Shown here: positions 13,447-21,179 of the stretch, in pieces | How positions within the stretch are numbered: the first letter of the stretch is position 1 | Layout: the number at the start of each line of letters is the position of its first letter | Origin: a virus | Length of the DNA stretch: 23,673 bases | Virus record (IMG/VR): IMGVR_UViG_3300030107_003845 | Location: 1-23,673 of that record | Direction: 5' to 3' (one strand) | Made by a program: the position numbers and the translations under genes | Notes under the pieces: generated by a model | The model's database searches: none | What the model was told of the DNA's origin: nothing | Seen by the model: only the letters and a program-made list of their open reading frames with translations

Positions 13447-14404
13447 CAGCAATTTTTTTCGCGGAATCTCCACTTCCAAAAGGGCATTCCTCTGTTATTA
13501 TAGTCTCTATATGAGAAGAAAATTTATTAATAAGATTGTTAGGGTTTAAGCACATTACACTAGACGCGCAGGCTCGTTCAGTAACTTCTCTACACACAAA
13601 ACATATCTTCTTAAAAAAACTACATTCTTCTTGAATCCCTCCACTATCGGTGATAACAGCTTTGCAATTCGCAATTCGATGTTTCATTTCATCAAAAGGA
13701 ATTGGGTCACACACTTTAACATTCGAGAAACAACCTTTATGTTTCTGAACGTTGGGGTTAGGGTGCATGGGGAATATAAATTTGTATTGAGTAAACTCTG
13801 TTGCGAGCTTCTCTATCGCCTCACACCACTCTCTCATCTGGTCGTGGTTTTCCCTACGGTGAAGCGTAACCAAAATTTCGTCTGACGTGCTTGTAGGTAT
13901 ACCCACAAGATTGTCGATACATGTATTACCTGTAACTACAATCTTATCTTTCCACCAACCTTCTTTGTGTAAGTTTGCTGCATCTCCTATGCGCGGACAG
14001 TAATGTTCATCCGCCAAAGAACTTATAATCCGTCTATTTATTTCTTCAGGAAAAGGATTTCTCGCATCATGTGTTCTTAATCCAGCCTCTAAATGAATAA
14101 CTTTTATTCCTTTGTTAAAAGCAGTTAACGCAACAGCCATACCTGCTGTAGTATCGCCCTGCACCACGACGGAAGATATATCTTCAGGTAGGGGGGTTTC
14201 TAGAACAGAGACTATAATATCATTTAACCTGTTCTCAGTAAACCCCTTGATATTAATTTTATAATCATAATCACATCCTTCAATTAAAGAATCATGCTGT
14301 CCCACTTGTATTAATTTAAAAGGGTGTGCGCGGTGGTCTAACTCATCAATAAGAGGGAGGAGTTTTATATATTCGGGACGGGTTCCATAAAAAATTCCTA
14401 TCAT
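13427..14404 (-). CDS. wecB: UDP-N-acetylglucosamine 2-epimerase
   Basis: WecB interconverts UDP-GlcNAc and UDP-ManNAc, the precursor of ManNAc and ManNAcA residues. The 325-residue GT-B-fold protein has FYGTRPEYIKLLPLI at the start, VVQGDTTAGMAVAL, HLEAGLRT, NPFPEEINRRIISSLAD, TGNTCIDNL, VTLHRRENH, FPMHPNPNVQ and ITDSGGIQEE. These include the Asp, two Glu, Arg and His needed for catalysis in E. coli WecB. It is about 40 residues shorter than usual, mostly between blocks. A hydrolysing (NeuC-type) epimerase cannot be excluded. The ATG overlaps the preceding transferase stop (ATGA). The dehydrogenase in this cluster is of the UDP-glucose type, so conversion on to ManNAcA is not shown. Confidence 0.93.
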   Translation of the reverse strand: MIGIFYGTRPEYIKLLPLIDELDHRAHPFKLIQVGQHDSLIEGCDYDYKINIKGFTENRLNDIIVSVLETPLPEDISSVVVQGDTTAGMAVALTAFNKGIKVIHLEAGLRTHDARNPFPEEINRRIISSLADEHYCPRIGDAANLHKEGWWKDKIVVTGNTCIDNLVGIPTSTSDEILVTLHRRENHDQMREWCEAIEKLATEFTQYKFIFPMHPNPNVQKHKGCFSNVKVCDPIPFDEMKHRIANCKAVITDSGGIQEECSFFKKICFVCREVTERACASSVMCLNPNNLINKFSSHIETIITEECPFGSGDSAKKIADEILRR

Positions 14405-15147
14405 AGCTCTATAGGGTTAATTGTTTCCCATCCTCCACATAAAGCTTCATGAATCAATTCATCCCGTTGTGCGTAAAACATAGGGATAGGTATAAACCGT
14501 CCCATAGAAGATGCTTTACTATCACCTCCATACTTATTAGCTTTTAAGGAGCTATGTAACCGAGGATTGTCCTTAGGGTGGGGAGGGCAGTAACAGTTTA
14601 AACCTCCGTACTTCTGAGCAAGGTACGCTAACTGTATATCTTCTCCGTTCTCTAAACTCATGGGTTTTTCCGACCACATGTACTTAAGATTTTGGGTTTC
14701 TAAAAACCAAGCGTGTCCCAACAAATCTACCCTTTCAATATCCTCGTTGTTACTCGGCCAACCTTCACGACGATGTTGGTGATAATGTTTTCCCTCCATA
14801 ATACAACCTACTCCTCCGTATAAGCCCGGAGTTTTTTGTATTGAACTAACACAATTCTCCAACCACATATCGCCGGGAATAGTATCGTCATCAAACAAAG
14901 CAACATACTTCGTCGGAGCCATCAAACCCACAGCAAAGCGAGCATGAAACTTACAGTTTACGCTAGACCTAAAAACTCTATCAAATCCAAACCTATTCAC
15001 TTTAAATTTTTTATTCTCGTCTGCATGATTAATCCATAACCATATTTGAGACGGCTGAACAGTCTGAGCTCTGATTGCCTCAAGCTGTTCTTCTAAATAG
15101 TTCGGTCTTTTAAAAAGATTTAGAATTACAGTAATATCATTTTCCAA
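14401..15147 (-). CDS. GT-A (family 2-like) glycosyltransferase
   Basis: The 248-residue protein has a GT-A nucleotide-sugar-binding domain: DITVILNLFKRPNYLEEQLE at the start, the strand YVALFDDDTIPGDMW (81 to 95) with the DDD metal-binding motif, and a C-terminal acceptor side with ENGEDIQLAYLAQKYGG, resembling the E-D/E-D motif of family 2. Substrate is unknown. The start is TTG at 15147; there is no in-frame ATG before the conserved first strand, and GGAGGA lies eight bases upstream of the TTG, the best ribosome site in the cluster. It overlaps the upstream gene by 11 bases and the wecB start by 4. Confidence 0.88.
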   Translation of the reverse strand: MENDITVILNLFKRPNYLEEQLEAIRAQTVQPSQIWLWINHADENKKFKVNRFGFDRVFRSSVNCKFHARFAVGLMAPTKYVALFDDDTIPGDMWLENCVSSIQKTPGLYGGVGCIMEGKHYHQHRREGWPSNNEDIERVDLLGHAWFLETQNLKYMWSEKPMSLENGEDIQLAYLAQKYGGLNCYCPPHPKDNPRLHSSLKANKYGGDSKASSMGRFIPIPMFYAQRDELIHEALCGGWETINPIEL

Positions 15148-15928
15148 AGAGAATATCCTCCCAAGCGTTTAATACCTGAGTGTTTGTCCAAATCTCTGCT
15201 CCCGACTCGGCGGATTCTAGCCCGTCATAAGGAGTATTAGTTTTTTCACACTCAGCTTTAATAAAGTTAAAAGTTTCGCTCGCAGAAGAATGGTATACTT
15301 TAGAAAGAGAGTCGTACATTGCTTGTTTATTGTCAACGTGCCCCATCATATTAACGCCGTGTTTTTCTACAAGTGGTTTTACCTTTTCATTATAGTAAGC
15401 TTCGTCAGTCACCTGACCAAAAAGATTAATGGTTTCGAACCCATCTTCTACAGCCCTTTCTATGGAAAGGTGAGTTTGTTTATTGGAGTCGATACTTCCT
15501 ATTATGCCCGCAACTCCTATCATAAATTCTCTTTTAGGGTGAAGGTCGGACACAACATTAGGAATAACCTTTCCACCTACTCCCTGCCAAAACATTTGAG
15601 TATTAGAAACATAGACAACCTCGTCCCAGAACTTAGGAGTATCTTTTATAGGAAAAACGTTCTTCTCATGGCACGATAAAATAACGCGGTTCGATGCTTC
15701 AGGGCGAGAAGGGAATTTTAAATAATGTACAATAATGTTTTCATCTTTTTCGTTCACCGGACATTCATCTAAATAACCCGATTTACATTGGCGCGTATGC
15801 CATTCATGAGGACCATAAAATGTACAATCATACCCTCGTTCATTAAATAAATTACAAAGGTTTATAAAGGCAACGGTAGAGCCTCCCGGCGCAGACCAAC
15901 CACTAAGAATTTTTATTTTTTTTGACAT
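15137..15928 (-). CDS. GT-B (GT4-like) glycosyltransferase, compact
   Basis: The 263-residue protein has a GT-B outline. KIKILSGWSAPGGSTVAFIN begins the N-terminal domain with the donor-side glycine loop. VVYVSNTQMFW and GKVIPNVVSD lead into the C-terminal domain, which opens with MIGVAGIIGSIDSNKQTHLS, the typical strand and lysine of GT4 enzymes. NLFGQVTDEAYYNEKVKPLV follows, then VYHSSASETFNFIKAECEKT in the place of the E-x7-E donor-binding loop (the second Glu falls in KAECEK). It is about 100 residues shorter than typical GT4 proteins. Donor and acceptor are unknown. It overlaps the genes on both sides. Confidence 0.8.
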   Translation of the reverse strand: MSKKIKILSGWSAPGGSTVAFINLCNLFNERGYDCTFYGPHEWHTRQCKSGYLDECPVNEKDENIIVHYLKFPSRPEASNRVILSCHEKNVFPIKDTPKFWDEVVYVSNTQMFWQGVGGKVIPNVVSDLHPKREFMIGVAGIIGSIDSNKQTHLSIERAVEDGFETINLFGQVTDEAYYNEKVKPLVEKHGVNMMGHVDNKQAMYDSLSKVYHSSASETFNFIKAECEKTNTPYDGLESAESGAEIWTNTQVLNAWEDILFGK

Positions 15929-16682
15929 AATCTAATATAATAGTATCTTCAACTTCATTATCTTGTTGAAACACATCGTCTAGTTTCCTACCTATTCCAG
16001 TAGTATAGCGAAATTGAGGATGCCTCGACGGAACATCTGCGCGTCCTCTTGTAAGTTTGCGTTGGTATTCTTCTTTAGACTTCACCCAATAATGATTTAT
16101 ACGTAATGTATCTGCAGTAGCGGGTTCATTAAAAGGTCCTCCACAAGGTTGTTTGTTTTCATTAACGGCAGTTCCTTGAGTATAAATAAAGGAGTGAGGG
16201 TTAAAGGCTGAACACAAAGTAAGCTCGGGTTGGCAAATAGATTTAATATGTTTGTCTACCTCTTGTCGTCGTTTAATGTAATTGTGCAGAACACCTCCCG
16301 CCGGTCTAGTTTCATTTCCATTCGAGCCGAAAAACACTTCGTTAACCGCTATACCTGGAAACTGTTCATAATCTTTTAACTGTTCTTTCAAATCGCCTTT
16401 GGGTGAAAACAAAAATTCATCCAAATCAATAAACGCCATCCATTTAGATTGGTCACGAAAAGCAGTTAAAGCGTTAAAATAACACGCCATTTGGCACATA
16501 TCCATGGTGTTGTACGAGTAGCTTACATTAGCATAGCTATCACATATAGACTTGGTACCATCAGTACTACCATTATCATAAAGATAAAAATGGTCTACCC
16601 CAACACCTTTATGAAAATCTAACCACTCCCTCAGATTAGGAGCTTCATCTTTCATAACTGCAACTACGCTTAAATAATTCAC
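15903..16682 (-). CDS. Glycosyltransferase of the GT2_4/GT92-like (DUF23-related) type
   Basis: The 259-residue protein begins VVAVMKDEAPNLREWLDFHK and YLYDNGSTDGT (34 to 44), the nucleotide-binding start of this GT-A subgroup. WMAFIDLDEFLF (81 to 92) has the D-x-D metal motif. KHIKSICQPE and NHYWVKSKEEYQRKLTRGRA near the C-terminus are also typical, with His-Tyr in the acceptor or metal site. Many such transferases add hexoses to surface glycans; the donor here is unknown. The start is GTG at 16682, overlapping the TGA of the upstream gene (GTGA). The next in-frame ATG falls inside the conserved first strand, so GTG is the real start. Confidence 0.9.
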   Translation of the reverse strand: MNYLSVVAVMKDEAPNLREWLDFHKGVGVDHFYLYDNGSTDGTKSICDSYANVSYSYNTMDMCQMACYFNALTAFRDQSKWMAFIDLDEFLFSPKGDLKEQLKDYEQFPGIAVNEVFFGSNGNETRPAGGVLHNYIKRRQEVDKHIKSICQPELTLCSAFNPHSFIYTQGTAVNENKQPCGGPFNEPATADTLRINHYWVKSKEEYQRKLTRGRADVPSRHPQFRYTTGIGRKLDDVFQQDNEVEDTIILDYVKKNKNS

Positions 16683-17875
16683 GCAGATGCCCCCATCTGT
16701 GCTTGCGCTTTCACGTTCATGAGGTCTCTATACAAATCCAAACGACCTCCCACGACCTTGTTGATGTCATACAAATCATCACATAACAGTTTCAAATTCC
16801 TGCCCATCTCTGCGACATGCTGAGGGTCTTTAATACATTTAGTTAGAACTCTCATCCATTCCTTCTTTGGGTTGGACGGGTCAATAAGATATCCAGTCTC
16901 ACCATTAACGATTAACTCATCATAACAGCCAACGTTGGTAGCAACAAGAGGAACCCCGTAACGAGCCCCTTCGATAGCTTTAATCTCTGATTTTGAATCA
17001 TTGAAGTTATTACTGTCAAGTATAGCCAAGTTTACATCAATTTGAGTATACATCTGACCGTAGGTGTTAGGAGGCATCGCCGGATATATGTGGTAGTTTC
17101 TATGCCCTTTAAAACCCCGGGATAAAATACGTTCGTATCCTTTCCATACATCGGATTGCCAATCTTCCTGACCGGGAGCTTGGATGGGTCGTCCGTAAAA
17201 CCCCCAATGTACTCTCTCTTTTCCAACTTTCTGATTCACCAAGAATGGGATGCCAGCAAAATGTTTAACATCAACATCATGATGAATACCGCCTACCCAT
17301 CCCATACGGGTCAACTTCTTAGGTTTATTAACGCGAGGAAGATTCCAGCATGGTAAGTTATAGTCTATAGTATTTTTAATCACCACTAACGCACAGGTAA
17401 CGAAGGGAGCAATCCTTTCAGCAAACTTGCGCTGTGTAACTGATACTAAATCCACGTTAGAATAGATGTACTCGGTTACTTTATTGAGTTTTTGCTCATG
17501 ATACACGTCAGATAATCTATGACCTTCGTATAAATCCGTCAATAAATCATCTGTATCAAAGTGAGTAAACTTACCTAGTTCATGAGCTTTGCGTAAAATC
17601 TCTACAGTGTAAGGACCTCCAAAATTATGAATGTTCTGAGTAAACACAACATCCGCCCACTTCATGTTTTCAAACTCAAAGTCGGGTGGGGTGTGTTGAC
17701 CGGGCTTACCATCTTGAGGGGGAATCCACCCTAAAGGGTTATCGTCAAATCTAACCTCTACCTCGTCACCATAATGTTCCTGTAGTTTCTCCATAGGAAG
17801 GAGGATGCGGTAGTACGCGCATCCTCCATGGTTACTTGGGCAAGCTAGAATCTTTAGCTTTTTCTTTTCACTCAT
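16679..17875 (-). CDS. GT-B glycosyltransferase of the GT4/group 1 type
   Basis: This 398-residue protein is a full-length GT-B transferase. It begins KKLKILACPSNHGGCAYYRI, has a middle with FDTDDLLTDLYEGHR and VSVTQRKFAERIAPF, then WVGGIHHDVDVKHFA at the domain junction. The C-terminal donor-binding region is NDSKSEIKAIEGARYGVPLV, followed by NGETGYLIDP (324 to 333), which carries the E-x7-E pattern. It is first in the glycan cluster and directly follows the gp32-like gene with no gap (TAAATG). This suggests read-through transcription from the replication genes into the glycan genes. Donor sugar unknown. Confidence 0.92.
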   Translation of the reverse strand: MSEKKKLKILACPSNHGGCAYYRILLPMEKLQEHYGDEVEVRFDDNPLGWIPPQDGKPGQHTPPDFEFENMKWADVVFTQNIHNFGGPYTVEILRKAHELGKFTHFDTDDLLTDLYEGHRLSDVYHEQKLNKVTEYIYSNVDLVSVTQRKFAERIAPFVTCALVVIKNTIDYNLPCWNLPRVNKPKKLTRMGWVGGIHHDVDVKHFAGIPFLVNQKVGKERVHWGFYGRPIQAPGQEDWQSDVWKGYERILSRGFKGHRNYHIYPAMPPNTYGQMYTQIDVNLAILDSNNFNDSKSEIKAIEGARYGVPLVATNVGCYDELIVNGETGYLIDPSNPKKEWMRVLTKCIKDPQHVAEMGRNLKLLCDDLYDINKVVGGRLDLYRDLMNVKAQAQMGASA

Positions 17876-18649
17876 TTAATCCACTTTCAAATCTTTTAGA
17901 TGAGACATATAATCATCTTCATCCGTAGCCTGTGCCGCAGGTTGTTCAGCAGCGATAGCGTCAGGGTGAGTGCCTTTAGTAGCAGCTTCAAGCTCCATCA
18001 TAAGACCTTTAAGCTCGTCGTAAGCGGCAATCTTAACCAACCCATGAATATCATGAAGTTCATCTATGTATGTTGCATTCTCAGCATCGCTCCCTGCAGG
18101 ACTTTGCTTTGGTTTAGGTGCAGACTTATCATAGTTTGGCCACTGACCTTGAGTATCTTTAACAATCTTAAAGTCCCACCCTTCTTTCAAATCAGTGATA
18201 TCACCAAAGTCTTCGTCAAAGAAGCAGTCAAGAACTTTACCAAAAAGCTTTTGTCCGACAGATAGAATCTTAACAGAATTATCGCGACGGTCTACCACAT
18301 TCATGTAGTAACGTTTGCGAGCTTTGATTTGGCGAGCAAGGTCCGCCATTTCTTTTCCTTTAGGAGTATCTTTGCCGATAGCGTTAATCTCTTTCCACAT
18401 GTTATAATAAGTATCACATACCGGACACTTCTCATCTTTTACTCGTGGACAATGATAGTTTTTATCATTAAGTCGATGAATCGCAGTTTCAGCATAAAAT
18501 TCCTTCTCATCAGACTTTGATGGAAGTACGCGCACTACAGAAGTGCCCTCATCCATCATAAAGAATTTGCTTAGAAAATCGGAGCCTCCTCCGCCACCGG
18601 GATTATTAATCTCGGCATACTTTTTACGTAGTTGTTCGATGTTAACCAT
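17876..18649 (-). CDS. Single-stranded DNA-binding protein, gp32-like
   Basis: The 257-residue protein resembles T4 gp32, which coats ssDNA and organises replication and recombination. A basic N-terminal segment for cooperativity (MVNIEQLRKKYAEINN) leads into a Gly-rich linker. The OB-fold core begins at FLSKFFMMDEGTSVVRVLPS, with a zinc site His66-Cys67 and C-P-V-C (75 to 78), and contains GQKLFGKVLDCFFDEDFGD and WDFKIVKDTQGQWPNYDKS. The acidic C-terminal tail (TDEDDYMSHLKDLKVD) is the usual partner-binding arm. An in-frame TTG 18 bases upstream lies inside the previous gene, so the ATG at 18649 is chosen; it has no strong Shine-Dalgarno, so coupling to the upstream gene is likely. Confidence 0.92.
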   Translation of the reverse strand: MVNIEQLRKKYAEINNPGGGGGSDFLSKFFMMDEGTSVVRVLPSKSDEKEFYAETAIHRLNDKNYHCPRVKDEKCPVCDTYYNMWKEINAIGKDTPKGKEMADLARQIKARKRYYMNVVDRRDNSVKILSVGQKLFGKVLDCFFDEDFGDITDLKEGWDFKIVKDTQGQWPNYDKSAPKPKQSPAGSDAENATYIDELHDIHGLVKIAAYDELKGLMMELEAATKGTHPDAIAAEQPAAQATDEDDYMSHLKDLKVD

Positions 18650-18653
18650 AGTT

Positions 18654-19097
18654 TTAAATTTGTTCAATTAGTTTAGCTTCCGCTCGTTTGTTCGCGGACA
18701 GTTGTATTATTATATCCTTTTGGTGGTCCAAACTGGACACAATATTCTTAGATAAATTATATTTATGAGCCTTAGCGGTAATTCCTTTTTGAAGGGTTTG
18801 TAGCTCAGGCTGAGTCTTTAGATAAGCGTCTAAAGCGCGGTCCGTCGTCTTCTGACCCTTTTGAAAAAGTTCTTCTCTACGAGCTTCCCGTAATTCTGCT
18901 TCACGGGTTTCTAACATTAGGTTAGCCCGGTCAACTTCCTTCTTAGCATACGCCATAACCCCTGCAAAAAATGCAAAGGTAGATGGGTGATTAGACATAG
19001 CTTCTTGAAAGTTGTGTTCAGAGATAGCTATGTATTTCTTAGTGATATCCATGTAGGAATCTTCTATGTTATCGTAAACGTCTTTTATGTTAATCAT
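18654..19097 (-). CDS. UvsY-like recombination mediator (candidate)
   Basis: The 147-residue protein is mostly helical and charged. Its layout resembles T4 UvsY and related phage proteins that help load the recombinase on gp32-coated ssDNA. A short start (MINIKDVYDNIEDSYMDITK) precedes HPSTFAFFAGVMAYAKKEVDRA, a long basic and acidic helix (LMLETREAELREARREELFQ), then TTDRALDAYLKTQPELQTLQ and a closing helix with LDHQKDIIIQLSANKRAEAK. The size matches UvsY (137), and the gene lies directly before the gp32-like gene and just after the helicase, where a mediator would be expected. Sequence identity to T4 UvsY looks low, so the call relies on pattern and position. Confidence 0.55.
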   Translation of the reverse strand: MINIKDVYDNIEDSYMDITKKYIAISEHNFQEAMSNHPSTFAFFAGVMAYAKKEVDRANLMLETREAELREARREELFQKGQKTTDRALDAYLKTQPELQTLQKGITAKAHKYNLSKNIVSSLDHQKDIIIQLSANKRAEAKLIEQI

Positions 19098-19431
19098 TTG
19101 GAGAAAAAATAAATTGAAAAAGTTCAGGGTTTAAACCTGCCATCTGCATAACCATGTTAGAGGTTACACTTACTAAGTATTCATTACTCATGCTTGGTAT
19201 CTCATCATCATCATTGAGACCAAAAACTTCATACCCAATATGACATATTTCATGAAGCAGAGTACTTTTATAATCTTCAGGTCTTTGGTTAGGGTCAATC
19301 GAAAGAAGATATTTAGGAAACTCAACACAACCATAAAGATTATCTTTCTCTAATGATTGTTGTTTTATATCGAAAGTTTTGATGCCTGTATAAATAGTCA
19401 TCGGATGAACATATTTTGGAAATTTTTTCAT
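19090..19431 (-). CDS. HExxH metallopeptidase-like small protein
   Basis: The 113-residue protein has a zinc-peptidase motif, LLHEICHIGYEVFGL, with His60, Glu61 and His64. An acidic residue downstream in SNEYLVSVTSNMV (Glu84) is a possible third ligand, as in ImmA/IrrE-like peptidases. The preceding strand, YLLSIDPNQ, and the helix of the motif fit a minimal gluzincin core without additional domains. ImmA/IrrE-type proteins often act on repressors or stress regulators; SprT-like proteins act on DNA-linked proteins. Which of these applies is unknown. It lies between helicase and UvsY-like genes, coupled to the former by ATGA. Confidence 0.75.
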   Translation of the reverse strand: MKKFPKYVHPMTIYTGIKTFDIKQQSLEKDNLYGCVEFPKYLLSIDPNQRPEDYKSTLLHEICHIGYEVFGLNDDDEIPSMSNEYLVSVTSNMVMQMAGLNPELFQFIFSPND

Positions 19432-20708
19432 TGCTGTGATATTACCAATCGAGTGTAGTCAATACGGATTGGGACGATATATCTTGCTCGTCCATTACGT
19501 GATTTCATTACGAACATACGAGCTTTACCTTCGTCAAACTCTTGCTCTTTTTGATTAATAGAAAACGCTAAATCACACACCCTAATCTTGCCATAGGAAT
19601 CAGCAAGTTCTGCATCTGTGATAACGTCTACTTCTTTACCTTTCCTGTTTGTTTGGGTAGCTGTCCAAACCAAACATTTATGCTCCACTGCAATCCCCCG
19701 CAACTCTTGTGCGATACGTTCTTGCGCCATATACTCGGACATCGTGTTGTCAATGTTCGTCATTAGTTCAAGGTAATCGATAATAATTACTTGAGGGCTA
19801 AAATCCTCATAATTACGTAGCTGATTTAAATAAGCACGTAAACCTGTAACAGTTAATCGTTTAGTGGGAAACTCTTTTATTTTAAACCTTCCCATATTCG
19901 GAGCCGCCTGTTGAATTTGCTCCAAACGGTCGGTTAAAATTTTCACTCCTTTCTTCAGTTCTGCTTGTTTTATTCGGGTAAAGATACTGTCCATGCGCTG
20001 AGCGACACGGTCTTCAGACATCTCTAATGAAATATATAAAACATCCTTACCGTCAAGCACAGACCGTCCAGCTTGGTTAGCCAAAAATAAAGACTTACCT
20101 ACGCCCGGAGGAGCTACAACCATCGCAAGCTCTTTAGGAGCAAGTCCGCCTTCCAACTCCTGATTGATAGTCTCAAAAGGAGTGCGGAATTGAGTGTCTA
20201 GAGAAGTGTTGTTAAGGCGGTCATACCTGTCTTCAACGTTACCAAAATAATCTATACCTAAATCCACGTCACGGCTTACTGACAGAGCGTCACGAATCTG
20301 CTCTTCAATACGACCGAACTTCTTCTGCTTAAGCAAATCTATGGAATTGATAATAGCTTCTTTTAAGGATTCTTCTTTGGCAAACTCCTCTACCTTGTCT
20401 AAATAGAACTCTTCGTTCTCCAAAGACTTTTGGTCTACAGAATTAATCTCTTTAAGCTCTTCCTTAAAGTCCGAGAGTAATTCGTTATCCGACTTAAGCT
20501 CTCTAATCTGTTCTAGAATTTGTTCGTCGGAAGGTAATTTTTTATAACTACCGTAATAATTTTTAATAACACTCCAAAACTTTTGATGTTGAGGAAACTC
20601 AAAGTAAGTCTCCTTCACCATAGGCATTGCCTGTACTAAAAAATTATCGTCTGATTTGGCGAGATACACAATCCCGCGTTGAATAGATTCTTGAAATTCG
20701 TACGCCAT
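19428..20708 (-). CDS. dnaB: Replicative DNA helicase, DnaB/gp41 family
   Basis: The 426-residue protein is the hexameric 5-prime to 3-prime helicase of the replication fork. An N-terminal helical domain (residues 1 to about 150) leads into the RecA-fold motor. There, RTPFETINQELEGGLAPKEL opens the core, Walker A is APPGVGKS (199 to 206), VLYISLEMSEDRVAQRM is motif H1a, Walker B is QVIIIDYLELM (306 to 316), and WTATQTNRKG with ADSYGKIRVCDLAFSINQ and SRNGRAR supply motifs H3 and H4 with the arginine finger region. It lies directly after dUTPase (TAAATG) and is coupled to the metallopeptidase-like gene. No primase is encoded in the window. Confidence 0.93.
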   Translation of the reverse strand: MAYEFQESIQRGIVYLAKSDDNFLVQAMPMVKETYFEFPQHQKFWSVIKNYYGSYKKLPSDEQILEQIRELKSDNELLSDFKEELKEINSVDQKSLENEEFYLDKVEEFAKEESLKEAIINSIDLLKQKKFGRIEEQIRDALSVSRDVDLGIDYFGNVEDRYDRLNNTSLDTQFRTPFETINQELEGGLAPKELAMVVAPPGVGKSLFLANQAGRSVLDGKDVLYISLEMSEDRVAQRMDSIFTRIKQAELKKGVKILTDRLEQIQQAAPNMGRFKIKEFPTKRLTVTGLRAYLNQLRNYEDFSPQVIIIDYLELMTNIDNTMSEYMAQERIAQELRGIAVEHKCLVWTATQTNRKGKEVDVITDAELADSYGKIRVCDLAFSINQKEQEFDEGKARMFVMKSRNGRARYIVPIRIDYTRLVISQQ

Positions 20709-21179
20709 TTATTTGTCCCCTGTTGAACCGAAGCCACCTTCTCCACGAAGAGTTTTGTTTAAAGGTGAGTTCCACTCATCAGAGTCCATAATATAAATTT
20801 TTGGACGCAAACTTTGGGCACAAACTACTTGCGCGATTCGCTCACCTTTGTTAATCTTTATGTTATAAGGGTTTAAGTTATGTAACATAACTTTAATTTC
20901 TCCCCTATAATCTTCATCAATGGTTCCAGGTGCATTAGGAATAATAAGTCCTTTCAGCCCCCATGAGCTACGCAATCTAATTTGTGCTTCGTATCCGGGC
21001 GTCAGAACAAAATGTAATCCTGTGCCTATCAACTGCACGGTGCCGGGTTCTAATATAACGTCTTCGTTTGAAGCTATATCAAAGCCTGCGGCTCCTAAAG
21101 TTTTGTATTCCGGGTCTGGGTTTTGGGACTTATTAAATATGTACACCTTATCCATCTTCTTGAATGTTTTATCCGTCAT
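20709..21179 (-). CDS. dut: dUTP diphosphatase (dUTPase)
   Basis: dUTPase hydrolyses dUTP to dUMP and pyrophosphate, keeping uracil out of DNA and feeding dTMP synthesis. All five trimeric-dUTPase motifs are visible in the 156-residue protein: AAGFDIAS (30 to 37), RSSWGLKG (70 to 77), NAPGTIDEDYRGEIKV (82 to 97) with the catalytic Asp, GERIAQVV (112 to 119) and RGEGGFGSTG (145 to 154), the flexible C-terminal arm. The ATG at 21179 has AGGA seven bases upstream and overlaps the preceding gene by 11 bases; a second ATG at 21155 is possible. It works with the ribonucleotide reductase encoded upstream. The product also supports the dTTP needed by RmlA. Confidence 0.96.
   Translation of the reverse strand: MTDKTFKKMDKVYIFNKSQNPDPEYKTLGAAGFDIASNEDVILEPGTVQLIGTGLHFVLTPGYEAQIRLRSSWGLKGLIIPNAPGTIDEDYRGEIKVMLHNLNPYNIKINKGERIAQVVCAQSLRPKIYIMDSDEWNSPLNKTLRGEGGFGSTGDK

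Noticed and set aside
13496-13503. Fifth minus-strand copy of CTATAATA
   Set aside because: It lies within the wecB coding sequence, about 50 bases from the next start, without the short spacing seen at the other copies.
8989-14404. A complete enterobacterial-common-antigen-like pathway (WecB, WecC, RffG/H, WecD, WecE)
   Set aside because: The dehydrogenase has the CFPRD form of UDP-glucose-type enzymes rather than the GGHCxPxDP form of UDP-ManNAc dehydrogenase, and the aminotransferase is much reduced. Only part of the parallel holds.
18650-18667. TTG start for the gp32-like gene adding six residues
   Set aside because: It lies inside the upstream gene without a ribosome site; the ATG at 18649 gives a normal gp32 N-terminus.
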